Part shown: positions 1 through 8,897 of the stretch, in pieces | Layout of the letters: each line of letters opens with the position of its first letter | Numbering within the stretch: the first letter of the stretch is position 1 | Translations under genes and position numbers: made by a program | Assembly (NCBI RefSeq): GCF_007995245.1 | Contig: NZ_VCBA01000005.1 | Coordinates: 124,001 to 188,000 of the forward strand | Length of the DNA: 64,000 nt | Origin: Tateyamaria sp. syn59 | GTDB taxonomy: Bacteria; Pseudomonadota; Alphaproteobacteria; Rhodobacterales; Rhodobacteraceae | Direction: 5' to 3' | Notes under the pieces: model-generated | What the model saw: the letters and a program-made list of their open reading frames with translations, nothing else | Told to the model about the DNA's origin: nothing | Databases searched by the model: none

Positions 1-80
1 GATATTTACCAAGGTTAACGCGATATCGCACCTTACCGAATGGTTAACCGGTGCCCTGTGATCGTCAGGGACTAAAACAC

Positions 81-182
81 GCAGTTTGACGCGGAAAATG
101 TGCAGTTTCCGCAAAACGGCCCGATTTCGCCCCTGTTTGGCCTGCCCAAATATCGCAGTTTTCATTCGAAACTTCGCAGTTT
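81..182. repeat. four-copy GCAGTTT direct-repeat array
   Basis: Four direct copies of GCAGTTT begin at 81, 102, 155 and 176. They form two pairs, each spaced exactly 21 bases start to start (about two helical turns), with 53 bases between the pairs. The array lies in the 227-base non-coding stretch downstream of imuB. It may be the control region of a gene beyond the left edge. I do not recognise the binding protein. The same stretch has TTAACC-type half-sites at 13-18, 42-48 and 211-216. Confidence 0.6.
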
Positions 183-227
183 CGCGCGCTCGGCCCCACC
201 GCACGCTGCGTTAACCCCACCGTACGG

Positions 228-1886
228 TCAGGCAAAGGATCCGTGACAAAACCACCCCGCCGACATCGCGCCGCCATGGGCATAGAACAGCCACAGCCGC
301 TGCCCGTCCGTCGTGTCCGTCACCCAATAATCCCGCGTGCCCGACCGCCAGTTCGGATCGTCCAGCCACCATTCCGGCGCGATCCGCTCGGGGCCGATGG
401 CGCGGTGCCGGGTCAGGTCCATGCCCCGCCAGCGGAAAACCTTCGGCATCTTGGGGGTCGCCGGGGCGTGCACAGGCTCGGGGTGCCACAGCAACAAGGG
501 GCGCGGATTTGTAGGTTTGGGCCACGGCCCTTGATGCGGTTCCGACCACGCAGCAGACATGACCTTGTGAGATTTTTCAGGGATATGGCTGTCCGCCGGT
601 TCAAAGCGCCGGATGGAATCCAGCCCCACCCGCGCGCCCAGCCGCCCGATCAGATCGTCCATCGCGTTGGCGCTGTTCAGCCGTGCCTGCACGGCGGCCC
701 CTGCCTCGCGGTGACCCACGGGCATCACGTCGTGAACCGGCTCAACCTGCGTAGCCAACACGCGGATCATGTCGATGCCAAAGCCTGCGTCGATCTCCTC
801 GATCTTCATCTCCAACAGCGGTCGGATGCGGTGCGGATCATGCGTGGGACGGGCCAACCCCACCTCGACCACCTCAATGGCATGATCGCTGCGATGGGCT
901 TGCAGCATCACCCGCCGCGCGCCTTTTCCCTTGTCTTCCAGCATCTTGCAGAGCCGGGGCAGAGTCCGGTCAATGGCAGCCATCACATCCTCGGCCAGCC
1001 CGATTGGGTCGGGCAAGGTCATGCGGACGGCAAAGTGATCAGGCGGCTTTGCGGGAGACACAGGCTCGGGCGCGCTGCCCATCGCCTGGTCCAGCCGCAT
1101 GACCAACCCGCGCCCGAACCGACGCGCCAATCCGGCCCGTGGCTGGCCCAGTAGATCCCCCACCCGGCGCAGCCCCAGGCGGCCCAGCTGCGCCGTCATA
1201 TCCGCGTCCAGGCGCAGGGCGGCAATGGGCAGGGGCGACAGCGCACCATAGGTCTGGCCGGGCGGCGCAATCCGTTTGATATCGGAGACCTGCATGGTGA
1301 CACCGGGGGCCGCACCCCCCTTGGTCCAATGCCGCCGCTTGCCCGCGCGGGACCGCGTGGCGCGCGCCTCTTGATCAATGGAATCGCCCGACCGATCCGA
1401 CCCCGCCGCGCGTCCCGCATACCGGGCCAGGGCCCAAGCCGCCCCGCGCGTGTCGGCCAGCCCCATCAAAACGCTTAGGCCCAAATCGGTGCAGTCATCC
1501 TGCACCACCTGCATCAACTGCGCCTCGCCTCCGAACAGATGCGCACAGCCCGTCAGATCAACGACCAGCGCGTCCCCATCCTCGGGCGCGACCCAGGGCG
1601 AAAACTTGCCCGCCCAACGCTGCAACGCCTCAAGAAACCGCTGTTCTCCTTGCGGGCTGCGCGGAAAGGTCAAAAGCCCCGGACACATCGCATGGGCATC
1701 GCGCACGGGCTGTCCCACCTGCAGACCCGCCGCCTGCGCCACCCCGTTCAGGGCGGTGATCACCTGCATGTTCTGTTGTTCGCACGCGACAGCTACAGGC
1801 TGATCCGCCAGTACGGGCTGACGCCTGATCAGGCGCTCAACCCCAAGCCTGGGAAACCAGATGGACAGGATACGACGGTTGGGCAT
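228..1886 (-). CDS. imuB: ImuB, catalytically inactive Y-family polymerase homologue
   Basis: ImuB is the Y-family-like subunit of the damage-inducible ImuA-ImuB-DnaE2 mutasome. It tethers the error-prone polymerase to the sliding clamp during translesion synthesis. The protein is 552 residues from the ATG at 1886. The N-terminus (ILSIWFPRLGVERL) aligns with the Y-polymerase motif but lacks the catalytic acidic residues, which is diagnostic of ImuB. A helix-hairpin-like segment (LRRVGDLLGQPRAGLARRFG) and a polymerase little-finger region follow. A TTG lies six bases further upstream, but the ATG gives the better N-terminus. A consensus LexA box sits immediately upstream. imuA is not adjacent: the upstream neighbour is a tetR gene. 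No dnaE2 begins within the 227 bases downstream. Confidence 0.93.
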   Translation of the reverse strand: MPNRRILSIWFPRLGVERLIRRQPVLADQPVAVACEQQNMQVITALNGVAQAAGLQVGQPVRDAHAMCPGLLTFPRSPQGEQRFLEALQRWAGKFSPWVAPEDGDALVVDLTGCAHLFGGEAQLMQVVQDDCTDLGLSVLMGLADTRGAAWALARYAGRAAGSDRSGDSIDQEARATRSRAGKRRHWTKGGAAPGVTMQVSDIKRIAPPGQTYGALSPLPIAALRLDADMTAQLGRLGLRRVGDLLGQPRAGLARRFGRGLVMRLDQAMGSAPEPVSPAKPPDHFAVRMTLPDPIGLAEDVMAAIDRTLPRLCKMLEDKGKGARRVMLQAHRSDHAIEVVEVGLARPTHDPHRIRPLLEMKIEEIDAGFGIDMIRVLATQVEPVHDVMPVGHREAGAAVQARLNSANAMDDLIGRLGARVGLDSIRRFEPADSHIPEKSHKVMSAAWSEPHQGPWPKPTNPRPLLLWHPEPVHAPATPKMPKVFRWRGMDLTRHRAIGPERIAPEWWLDDPNWRSGTRDYWVTDTTDGQRLWLFYAHGGAMSAGWFCHGSFA

Positions 1887-1894
1887 GCACAAAT

Positions 1895-1909
1895 GTTCTT
1901 AATTTGTTC
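1895..1909 (-). promoter_or_regulatory. LexA (SOS) box of imuB
   Basis: GTTC at 1895-1898 and GTTC at 1906-1909 are separated by exactly seven bases. This is the alphaproteobacterial LexA operator consensus GTTC-N7-GTTC, read here on the plus strand. It ends 8 bases before the imuB ATG, so LexA would block initiation at imuB directly. The short distance suggests a very short or leaderless transcript. Confidence 0.88.
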
Positions 1910-1964
1910 TCATGCCAAACTAGGCTGAGTCGGGTCCTTGAGTCGAGTCAGCCCACCTGCGACA

Positions 1965-2582
1965 TCACGCGCCGTAGCGGGCCAGGAACGTCTTGACGGC
2001 GCTGTCGACGACGCGGTCGATGTCTTCTTCGGTGACGCTGTCGATCACCCCGAACATCAGGCGCGGCCAGATATCCGCCTTGCACAGCTCACCAAACTGG
2101 TCCGCTGCCAGCGTGTAATCGTCAATCTTCAGGTCCCCGCGCGCCACGGCGGCCTCGAAATACTCGCCCATCTCGGCACGCATACGTTCGGGCCCGGACT
2201 TGTAAAAGGCGCGCCCGATCTCGGGGAAGCGATCCGATTCCGCCACGCAGATACGAAACACCTGTTGTCCGAACTTCGACGTGATGAACCTCAGGAAATG
2301 TTTGCCGGCCTGGCACAGCACCTCGCGCGGCGCGGCATTCATGTCGATATTGTCGATGGCATCCTGACTTTGGCGGGCGCATTCCGAGTTGGCCACCTCC
2401 ATGAACAGCAGGCGCTTGTCCGGGAAGTAGCTATAGAGCGTCGCCTTGCTGACCCCCGCGGCGCGGGCAATGTCATCCACACTCGCCCCCTCAAAGCCGT
2501 CGGCCATGAACACATCACGCGCCCCGTCCAGAACCTGGTCAAATTTCCGGCCCTTACGGACAATTGGCATTGCGTCGTTCAT
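1965..2582 (-). CDS. TetR/AcrR-family transcriptional regulator
   Basis: This 205-residue repressor has a TetR-type N-terminal helix-turn-helix at about residues 15-60 (GFEGASVDDIARAAGVSKATLYSYF), followed by an all-helical ligand-binding and dimerisation domain. The ligand cannot be inferred. It is transcribed leftward, towards imuB. A divergent AEC-family permease gene starts 199 bases away on the other side, which makes that permease a candidate target. An imperfect inverted repeat 35 bases upstream of the start could be its operator. A second in-frame ATG lies four codons downstream (MPIVRKG) and is an alternative start. Confidence 0.9.
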   Translation of the reverse strand: MNDAMPIVRKGRKFDQVLDGARDVFMADGFEGASVDDIARAAGVSKATLYSYFPDKRLLFMEVANSECARQSQDAIDNIDMNAAPREVLCQAGKHFLRFITSKFGQQVFRICVAESDRFPEIGRAFYKSGPERMRAEMGEYFEAAVARGDLKIDDYTLAADQFGELCKADIWPRLMFGVIDSVTEEDIDRVVDSAVKTFLARYGA

Positions 2583-2616
2583 CTGGCGTCCTGTGCAGCG
2601 GGATGATCCTCAATAT

Positions 2617-2635
2617 AAACCGTTTCGTTCAGTTT
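2617..2635. promoter_or_regulatory. candidate TetR-family operator
   Basis: AAACCG (2617-2622) and CAGTTT (2630-2635) form an inverted repeat with five of six positions matching and a 7-base spacer. It lies in the intergenic region between the divergent tetR and AEC permease genes. The architecture and position fit an autoregulatory TetR site. The assignment is inferred from position only. Confidence 0.4.
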
Positions 2636-2781
2636 CTACACGAAAAACCAACGGCCCACACCGCTTGCCCCACATCAAAAGTCACCGCATAACACCGCAG
2701 CACCCCCTGAGATAGCGCTTTTCGCGGCGCGCAGGATCATCGGCAGTGGATAGCCAAGACAACACGCGCTATCCCTGATGC

Positions 2782-3705
2782 ATGCTGCCCATCCTGCTGA
2801 AGACCCTGCCCTTTTTCGCGCTGATCGGCCTTGGCTATTGGGCGGGCCGCACCCGCTTTTTCACCGAAGAGGCGACGGCCTATCTGACGAAATTCGTATT
2901 TTATTTCGCCCTGTCCGCGATGATCTTTCGCTTTGCCGCAAACCTCGAACTGGCCGAGGTTTGGGATGGACGTCTTGTTGCAGCGTACCTCTGGGGCACC
3001 GCTTTCGTCTACGGAATCGCGACCATGGTCGGTTTCCTGCGCGGCCTTGATGTGCAGACCAACGCGGTCGAAGCGCAATGCGCGGTGATCGGCAACGCGG
3101 GCTTTCTGGGGTTGCCCATGCTAGCGCTCCTCTTCGGTCCAGAAGCCATTGGCCCCGTGATGCTGGTCCTCGCCACGGACCTCATCGTGTTTTCCAGCCT
3201 GATCGTTATCCTGATCACCATCGGGCGCGATGGGCGCATGTCACCGGCGATCATCAAGACCATCGGGATGGGCCTGCTAAAAAACCCGATGATCGTCGCG
3301 ATGGCCCTAGGCCTTCTGTGGTCGGGCCTCAAAATACCCATCCCTGACCCGATGAACGACTTTCTGACGATCCTCGGCGGTGCCGCGACACCGGGTGCCC
3401 TGTTCGCCATCGGTGCCTCCCTCGCCTCCAAATCAGCCGAGCGTATTGAAATCGCGGGTTGGCTCAGCTTATGCAAACTGGTGCTGCACCCGGCCTTTGT
3501 CGCGTTCTCAGCGCTCTTCCTTTTCAGCGTCGAGCCCTTTGGCGCGGCCATGATCATTGCCTGCGCTGCCATGCCCGTGGCAGGCAACATCTACATGCTG
3601 GCACAGCACTATGGCGTTGCCCCACAAAGGGTCTCTGCCGCCATCCTCGTCTCGACCACACTCAGCGTCGCAACCCTCACAGCGGTGATCGCGTGGGTGA
3701 GCTGA
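2782..3705 (+). CDS. AEC-family (auxin efflux carrier-like) permease
   Basis: This 307-residue integral membrane protein has about ten predicted transmembrane segments arranged as two five-helix halves, typical of the AEC/BART transporters. Bacterial members export or exchange organic acids such as malate or malonate; the substrate here is unknown. Recognisable features are the N-terminal LIGLGYWAGRTRFF stretch and the central loop (MGLLKNPMIVAMALGLL). The ATG at 2782 is preferred over an out-of-frame ATG four bases earlier. It is divergent from the TetR regulator and probably controlled by it. The following gene starts 94 bases downstream. Confidence 0.87.
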   Translation: MLPILLKTLPFFALIGLGYWAGRTRFFTEEATAYLTKFVFYFALSAMIFRFAANLELAEVWDGRLVAAYLWGTAFVYGIATMVGFLRGLDVQTNAVEAQCAVIGNAGFLGLPMLALLFGPEAIGPVMLVLATDLIVFSSLIVILITIGRDGRMSPAIIKTIGMGLLKNPMIVAMALGLLWSGLKIPIPDPMNDFLTILGGAATPGALFAIGASLASKSAERIEIAGWLSLCKLVLHPAFVAFSALFLFSVEPFGAAMIIACAAMPVAGNIYMLAQHYGVAPQRVSAAILVSTTLSVATLTAVIAWVS

Positions 3706-3805
3706 TCCTTCTTCATTTCGCCAAATAAACCGCCGCCGGAGGCTCCCGCAACTTGCCGCACGCGCCAACCCCCGGTAGCGATGGGAAAACGAAAGGAACA
3801 TGCCT

Positions 3806-4636
3806 ATGGATACTGTCTCTGAAAACACCTGCTTCGGCGGCACCCAAGGGGTCTATACACACGCCTCGACCGCCTGTTCCTGCGACATGACCTTTGGCCT
3901 GTTCCTGCCCGCCGAGGCCAAGGATGGACCCGTCCCCCTGCTCTGGTATCTGTCAGGCCTGACCTGCACCCACGAAAACGCCATGACAAAGGCGGGCGCG
4001 CAGGCGTGGGCGGCTGAGCACGGCATCGCGTTGTGCTTCCCCGACACGTCCCCCCGCGGCGATGAGGTAGCAGATGACGATGGTTATGATCTTGGGAAAG
4101 GCGCCGGATTTTACGTGAACGCCACCGAAGAGCCGTGGGCCTCCCATTACCGCATGTGGGACTATGTGATGGACGAGTTGCCGGTTCTGCTGGAACGGAA
4201 CTTCGACATAGACATGGACCGCCAGTCGATCACGGGGCACTCCATGGGCGGGCACGGTGCGCTGACCATGGCGATGTCCCCGCGGGGACAGTTCCGGTCA
4301 GTGTCGGCCTTTTCACCGATCACAAACCCCACGGCCAGCGACTGGGGGCGCAAACAGTTGTCTGCATATTTGGGGAACAATGAAGAGATCTGGTCGCCCC
4401 ACGATGCCACGCTGTGCATGCGTGACCGAGGCTTTGACGGGCCGATGCTGATCGACACCGGCACGAACGACCAGTTCATCGACCTGCTGAAACCCGAAGC
4501 ACTCGCCGAAGCCGCAGCAGCGCGGCGTCAGCAGATCCAGTTCCGGATGCAGCCGGGATACGACCATTCCTACTTCTTCGTCTCGACCTTCATGGAAGAT
4601 CACGTGGCCTTCCACGCCGAACATCTTTGGGCATGA
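3806..4636 (+). CDS. fghA: S-formylglutathione hydrolase
   Basis: FghA hydrolyses S-formylglutathione to formate and glutathione, the second step of glutathione-dependent formaldehyde detoxification in the cytoplasm. It is an esterase-D-type alpha/beta hydrolase. Counting from the ATG at 3800, the nucleophile is Ser148 in GHSMGG, the acid Asp224 (GTNDQF) and the base His256 (YDHSYFF). The purine-rich AAAGGA at 3792-3797 is too close to the ATG at 3800 but well spaced for the ATG at 3806, so I place the start there (276 residues). The usual partner, glutathione-dependent formaldehyde dehydrogenase, is not adjacent. It is the first gene of a five-gene overlapping run. Confidence 0.95.
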   Translation: MDTVSENTCFGGTQGVYTHASTACSCDMTFGLFLPAEAKDGPVPLLWYLSGLTCTHENAMTKAGAQAWAAEHGIALCFPDTSPRGDEVADDDGYDLGKGAGFYVNATEEPWASHYRMWDYVMDELPVLLERNFDIDMDRQSITGHSMGGHGALTMAMSPRGQFRSVSAFSPITNPTASDWGRKQLSAYLGNNEEIWSPHDATLCMRDRGFDGPMLIDTGTNDQFIDLLKPEALAEAAAARRQQIQFRMQPGYDHSYFFVSTFMEDHVAFHAEHLWA

Positions 4637-5082
4637 CGACGCTTTATATCGACGCTGATGCCTGCCCCGTAAAGGCCGAGGCAGAACGTGTTGCCACACG
4701 GCACAAGGTCCCGATGAAAGTCGTGTCCAACGGTGGTCTCCGTCCCTCGCAAAACCCATTGGTAGAGACTGTTATCGTGCCCGAAGGGCCCGACATCGCC
4801 GACATTTGGATCGCTGACCGCGCAGGCCCGGGTGATGTGGTGATCACCGGCGACATCCCCCTGGCCGCAAAATGTGTCGAAGCGGGCGCGCGTGTACTGA
4901 AGCATAATGGCGAGGCACTGACCCAAGCCAACATCGGCAATGTCCTTGCCACCCGCGACCTGATGGCCGACCTGCGCGCGGCTGATCCATTCCGGCAAGG
5001 CGGCGGCAAGGGCTTTACCAAGGCTGACAGATCGCGTTTTCTGGACGCATTGGAAAGAGAATTGAGAGCAGCAAAAAGATGA
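4633..5082 (+). CDS. YaiI/YqxD-family (UPF0178, DUF188) protein
   Basis: This 149-residue protein belongs to the widespread UPF0178 family, whose members have a PIN/NYN nuclease-like fold but no settled function. The N-terminal [10 protein letters not shown] with its acidic cluster and the [23 protein letters not shown] stretch are the family signatures. The ATG at 4633 overlaps the fghA stop (ATGA), so translation is probably coupled. The family is common in bacteria, and this placement beside fghA says little about its role. Confidence 0.9.
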   Translation: MTTLYIDADACPVKAEAERVATRHKVPMKVVSNGGLRPSQNPLVETVIVPEGPDIADIWIADRAGPGDVVITGDIPLAAKCVEAGARVLKHNGEALTQANIGNVLATRDLMADLRAADPFRQGGGKGFTKADRSRFLDALERELRAAKR

Positions 5083-5699
5083 CCATTCAAGCCGTCGTAT
5101 TTGATATCGGCAATGTCTTGATCGAGTGGCAGCCCGAGCGGTTCTACGACAGTGTGATCGGGGAAGAGCGGCGGCGCACCTTGTTCAACGAGGTCGATCT
5201 GGACGGCATGAACCTCGAGGTGGATAGGGGCGCCCCCTTTGCCCGGTCGGTTCACGATCTTGCGGCCAAGCACCCGCAATGGGTCACCGAAATTCGCATG
5301 TGGCACGACCGTTGGATCGAAATGGCGTCGCCCCAGATTGACCGGTCCGTCCGCATCATGGGCGCGCTGCAGGCCAAGGGCGTCCCCGTGTTCAGCCTGA
5401 CGAATTTCGGCGTCGACACCTATGACCGCGCCGCGAATGACTACCCGTTCATGCGACAGTTTGATCGCGACTTCATCTCGGGCCACATGAAGGTGATCAA
5501 ACCCGACCCGACGATCTACAAGATGCTGGAAGACGAAAGCGGGCTGAGCGGCGAAAGCCTGATTTTCACCGATGACCGCAGTGAGAATATTGCCGCCGCA
5601 CAGATGCGCGGATGGCGGACGCACCACTTCAAAGGGCCCGAAGGGTGGGCCAAACGCCTCGTGACCGAAGGGCTGCTCACGGAAAGCGAGGCAGCGTGA
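5079..5699 (+). CDS. HAD-superfamily hydrolase (YihX-like phosphatase)
   Basis: This 206-residue HAD hydrolase resembles E. coli YihX, a sugar-phosphate phosphatase. Motif I is FDIGNVL with nucleophile Asp9; the usual second Asp is replaced by Gly, as in YihX-like enzymes. Motif II is SLTN, motif III is in the KPDPTIY stretch and motif IV is FTDDRSEN. The helical cap lies at about residues 15-85. The substrate is unknown. The ATG overlaps the preceding stop by four bases (ATGA), and the last bases overlap the GTG start of the next gene. Confidence 0.88.
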   Translation: MTIQAVVFDIGNVLIEWQPERFYDSVIGEERRRTLFNEVDLDGMNLEVDRGAPFARSVHDLAAKHPQWVTEIRMWHDRWIEMASPQIDRSVRIMGALQAKGVPVFSLTNFGVDTYDRAANDYPFMRQFDRDFISGHMKVIKPDPTIYKMLEDESGLSGESLIFTDDRSENIAAAQMRGWRTHHFKGPEGWAKRLVTEGLLTESEAA

Positions 5700-6610
5700 C
5701 CTCGGTCCCGTTCATCCCCTTTGCCGAAGGCGAGGCGTTGCTGGACTGGATTGGCCTGACCGATGCGCTGGCTGAGGGGCACGCACTGCCCCAAGCAGAG
5801 ATCGGCGATACATTCCTTTATCGCGATCACGATACGTTGCTCAGCCGCGCGGCGTGGATCGACGGGATGGGCATGGCGGTCAAAACGGCCACTGTCTTTC
5901 CGGACAATCCGGGCAGGGGCGCACCAATGATCAACGGGGGTGTGAACCTTTACTCCGATGCCAATGGCACGCTGCAAGCCATCATTGATTTTCACCTGGT
6001 CACCAAGTGGAAGACGGCGGGCGACAGCCTGCTGGCCGCGCGCAAGCTGGCCCGTCCAGACAGCCGCAACATCCTGATTGTTGGCGCAGGGACGGTGGGG
6101 CGTGCGCTGCACGATGCCTATTCCGCGATCTTTCCCGATGCAAATTTTCAGGTCTGGAACCGCACACGGACCAATGCCCTAAACATGGCAGCCGAGCGTC
6201 CGACGCTGACCGTTGCGAGTGATCTCGAGCAAGCGGTCCGCGGCGCCGACATCATCACCAGCGCGACAATGTCGACCGAACCGCTGATCCATGGCGACTG
6301 GCTGCAACCAGGCCAGCACATCGACCTTATCGGCGCCTACCGGCCCGACATGCGCGAGGTGGACGATGATGCCCTGCTGAAATCGCGCGTTTTCGTTGAC
6401 AGTTTCGACACCACTGTCGGGCATATCGGAGAGGTGAAGATCCCTCTGGAGGCAGGCACGATCACCCGCGACCATCTTATTGCCGATTACTACGATCTAG
6501 GCGCATTCACCCGCAGCCCGGACGACATTACGCTGTTCAAGAACGGTGGCGGCGCGCATCTGGACCTGATGACCAGCCGGTACATCCTGGATCGGTGGAT
6601 CGCCTCTTGA
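5696..6610 (+). CDS. ornithine cyclodeaminase/mu-crystallin-family protein
   Basis: This 304-residue NAD(P)-dependent enzyme belongs to the ornithine cyclodeaminase/mu-crystallin family. The family includes ornithine cyclodeaminases, alanine dehydrogenases and ketimine reductases. The Rossmann motif is ILIVGAGTVGRALHDAY at about residues 118-134. It is followed by the family's TSATMSTEPLI and IDLIGAYRPDMREVDD segments. I start it at GTG 5696 because that codon overlaps the preceding TGA (GTGA) and matches the family's N-terminus; an ATG at 5612 would add 28 residues with no family-like sequence. The substrate cannot be read from the sequence. Confidence 0.85.
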   Translation: MTSVPFIPFAEGEALLDWIGLTDALAEGHALPQAEIGDTFLYRDHDTLLSRAAWIDGMGMAVKTATVFPDNPGRGAPMINGGVNLYSDANGTLQAIIDFHLVTKWKTAGDSLLAARKLARPDSRNILIVGAGTVGRALHDAYSAIFPDANFQVWNRTRTNALNMAAERPTLTVASDLEQAVRGADIITSATMSTEPLIHGDWLQPGQHIDLIGAYRPDMREVDDDALLKSRVFVDSFDTTVGHIGEVKIPLEAGTITRDHLIADYYDLGAFTRSPDDITLFKNGGGAHLDLMTSRYILDRWIAS

Positions 6611-7521
6611 TGTGGGTATTGCTGATTGCCCTCGGTCTTGCGGCGGTGCCCTTCACGATCGAGTGGAGTCGCAAGGGCATGACCGATGCGGAGCGCGCCA
6701 AAGCGCCGGGCCAGTTCGCCCTTCTGTCACAGGGCACCACTCATTTCGAGTGGTTGGGACCGGAACGTGGTCCGGTGGCTGTGTGCGTGCATGGGCTGAC
6801 CACGCCCTCCTTCGTCTGGTACGGCATGGCCAGGGGACTGGCGCTTCTTGGCTTTCGGGTTCTTGTCTACGACCTGTATGGGCGTGGGTTTTCCGACAGG
6901 GTACGCGAGGCCCAGACGGCAGACTTCTTTGAACGCCAGCTGGTCGACCTGCTGGCGCATGAACGGGTGACGGAGCCGCTGACCCTGTTTGGCTATTCGA
7001 TGGGCGGCGCCATTGCCGCGCATTTCGCAGCCCGGCATCCCAACGGTGTCAAACAGTTGATCCTTCTGGCGCCGGCAGGAATGGTCGAACTGGGGGGCGG
7101 CAAACTTGCCCTTGCGCGCGACGTGCCGGTGTTGGGCGACTGGCTGTTTCTGGCGGCCTATCCCTGGACCCTGCGGCGGGGCGTTTCTTCCGAGGTGGAC
7201 CAACCGTCGTCCGTGGATGATATTCACGACCTGCAACATGGTGAAACGGAACGCCGCGGGTTCTTTCCCGCGGTCCTGTCCAGTTTGCGCGGTGTGCTGC
7301 GCGGCACATGTGAAGACCAACACGTGGCGATTGCGGCAGCAGGTGTACCGGTGCTCGCTATCTGGGGCGAAGGGGACGATGTGATCCCGCTGACCTCAAG
7401 GGATACGCTGGCAGACTGGAACCCGGCGGTGCGACAATCGGTGATCACCGGTGCAGGCCACGGTCTGCCCTACACGCACACAGATGCGGTGCTTGAGGTG
7501 ATACGCGCCTCGCGCGGCTAG
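6610..7521 (+). CDS. alpha/beta-fold hydrolase with N-terminal membrane anchor
   Basis: This 303-residue alpha/beta hydrolase has an N-terminal hydrophobic helix (residues 2-16) that probably anchors it to the inner membrane. The oxyanion motif is VHGLTTPS, the nucleophile is Ser130 in GYSMGG, the acid is in WGEGDDVIP and the base is in GAGHGLPY. The ATG at 6610 overlaps the preceding stop as TGATG; a GTG at 6595 would add five residues. The gene is last in the coupled fghA run. Its stop codon shares the CTAG at 7518-7521 with the convergent MFS gene. The substrate is unknown. Confidence 0.85.
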   Translation: MWVLLIALGLAAVPFTIEWSRKGMTDAERAKAPGQFALLSQGTTHFEWLGPERGPVAVCVHGLTTPSFVWYGMARGLALLGFRVLVYDLYGRGFSDRVREAQTADFFERQLVDLLAHERVTEPLTLFGYSMGGAIAAHFAARHPNGVKQLILLAPAGMVELGGGKLALARDVPVLGDWLFLAAYPWTLRRGVSSEVDQPSSVDDIHDLQHGETERRGFFPAVLSSLRGVLRGTCEDQHVAIAAAGVPVLAIWGEGDDVIPLTSRDTLADWNPAVRQSVITGAGHGLPYTHTDAVLEVIRASRG

Positions 7522-8768
7522 GCGGCAGCCGTTTGGGCCAAGGGACGCTCGCGAATGGGCAAATGTACGACCGCGCTGAAGGCACCCACGGCAACGCCAA
7601 TCCACCACACCTGTTCATACGAGCCATAAAGGTCGTACATCCGGCCGCCCAGCCAGACCCCGAGAAACGACCCCAGCTGATGGCTGAAAAACACGATCCC
7701 ATAAAGCGTGCCCATATACCGCAACCCATAGATATGAGCGACAAGCCCGCTCGTCAGGGGCACCGTTGCCAGCCACAATGATCCCATGGCGATGGAAAAG
7801 ACGATCACGGTCATGGGTGTCATCGGGAAGATAATGAACAGCGCCGCCACCAGCGTACGGGCCGTATAAATACCCGCCAGCAGGTACTTCTTGGAAAACC
7901 GCTTGCCCGCCCAGCCGGCGGCCAGCGTTCCGGCAATATTGGCAAGACCGATCAGGGAAATGGCCCAGGCCCCCAGCGCGGACGTCGTCGTGATGCCCAG
8001 GTTGTGCAACATGCTGCCGGGCACGATGGGGCCGCAGACCTCGGTCACGAAGGCCGGGAAGTGGGCCGTGACAAAGGCAAGCTGGTAGCCGCAGGAAAAG
8101 AAGCCCAGAAAGATCAGGGTGTAGGACGGATCCTTGAACGCCTTGATCAGGATCTGCCCCATGCTCTCTTCCAACTCGGCCTTGGAGGCCATCGCAGGGG
8201 CGCGCATGAGGGGCAGGCACAGGATGAGGGTCAGGATGGCGGCAGCAAAGATCACGAACACGCTTTGCCACGTCATCACGGTCAGCATCCATTCGGCCAG
8301 CGGCGCACCAAAGACTTGACCGGCCGAACCTGCAGCGGTTGCGATGGCAAGGCTCATCGACCGGTTGTCATCGCTGGACGCCCGGCCCACGACGGCCAGG
8401 ATCACGCCAAAACCGGTGCCTGCCACGCCAAATCCCACAAGCCACGCGTATAGCTGGTGCTCAAGCGGCGTCGTCGACCACGCCGAAAGCACCATGCCAG
8501 CAGCATATGTCAACGCACCCATGATGATTGCCTTGCGGTCCCCGATCTTTTCCGCAATCGCGCCGAAAATCGGCTGTCCGATGCCCCAGGCCAGGTTCTG
8601 GATCGCGATGGCGAGCGAGAACTCGGTGCGCAGCCATCCAAACTCCTCCGCAATCGGGATCTGGAACACGCCAAAGGATGCGCGTACGGCAAAGCTGACC
8701 ATGATGATCACACAGCCGACGATCAGGACGGGGGTGAAGATGGGGGAGCGGTCGGTCATGGCGGTCAT
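7518..8768 (-). CDS. MFS transporter (monocarboxylate/oxalate-formate type)
   Basis: This polytopic protein of about 416 residues has the twelve-helix major facilitator pattern. The conserved loop between helices 2 and 3 reads GAIAEKIGDRKAIIMG. The helix-1 segment (FAVRASFGVFQIPIAEEFGW) resembles transporters for small carboxylates. Methionine starts at 8768 and 8759 both give a sensible N-terminus just before helix 1; the open frame continues to 8867 but that extension is hydrophilic and unlikely. It converges on the alpha/beta hydrolase with overlapping stop codons. The substrate is unknown. Confidence 0.85.
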   Translation of the reverse strand: MTAMTDRSPIFTPVLIVGCVIIMVSFAVRASFGVFQIPIAEEFGWLRTEFSLAIAIQNLAWGIGQPIFGAIAEKIGDRKAIIMGALTYAAGMVLSAWSTTPLEHQLYAWLVGFGVAGTGFGVILAVVGRASSDDNRSMSLAIATAAGSAGQVFGAPLAEWMLTVMTWQSVFVIFAAAILTLILCLPLMRAPAMASKAELEESMGQILIKAFKDPSYTLIFLGFFSCGYQLAFVTAHFPAFVTEVCGPIVPGSMLHNLGITTTSALGAWAISLIGLANIAGTLAAGWAGKRFSKKYLLAGIYTARTLVAALFIIFPMTPMTVIVFSIAMGSLWLATVPLTSGLVAHIYGLRYMGTLYGIVFFSHQLGSFLGVWLGGRMYDLYGSYEQVWWIGVAVGAFSAVVHLPIRERPLAQTAAA

Positions 8769-8897
8769 CTCTGGTTGGCTTGCCGACTGTATGGAACCGC
8801 GTGATTGCGTCAAATCAGGATTTCTTGCCATCGCAATCACCATTCCTGATCTGACCGCGCTTCCCATGGCCCGATGCGCACGCTACGACGGTGGGCG

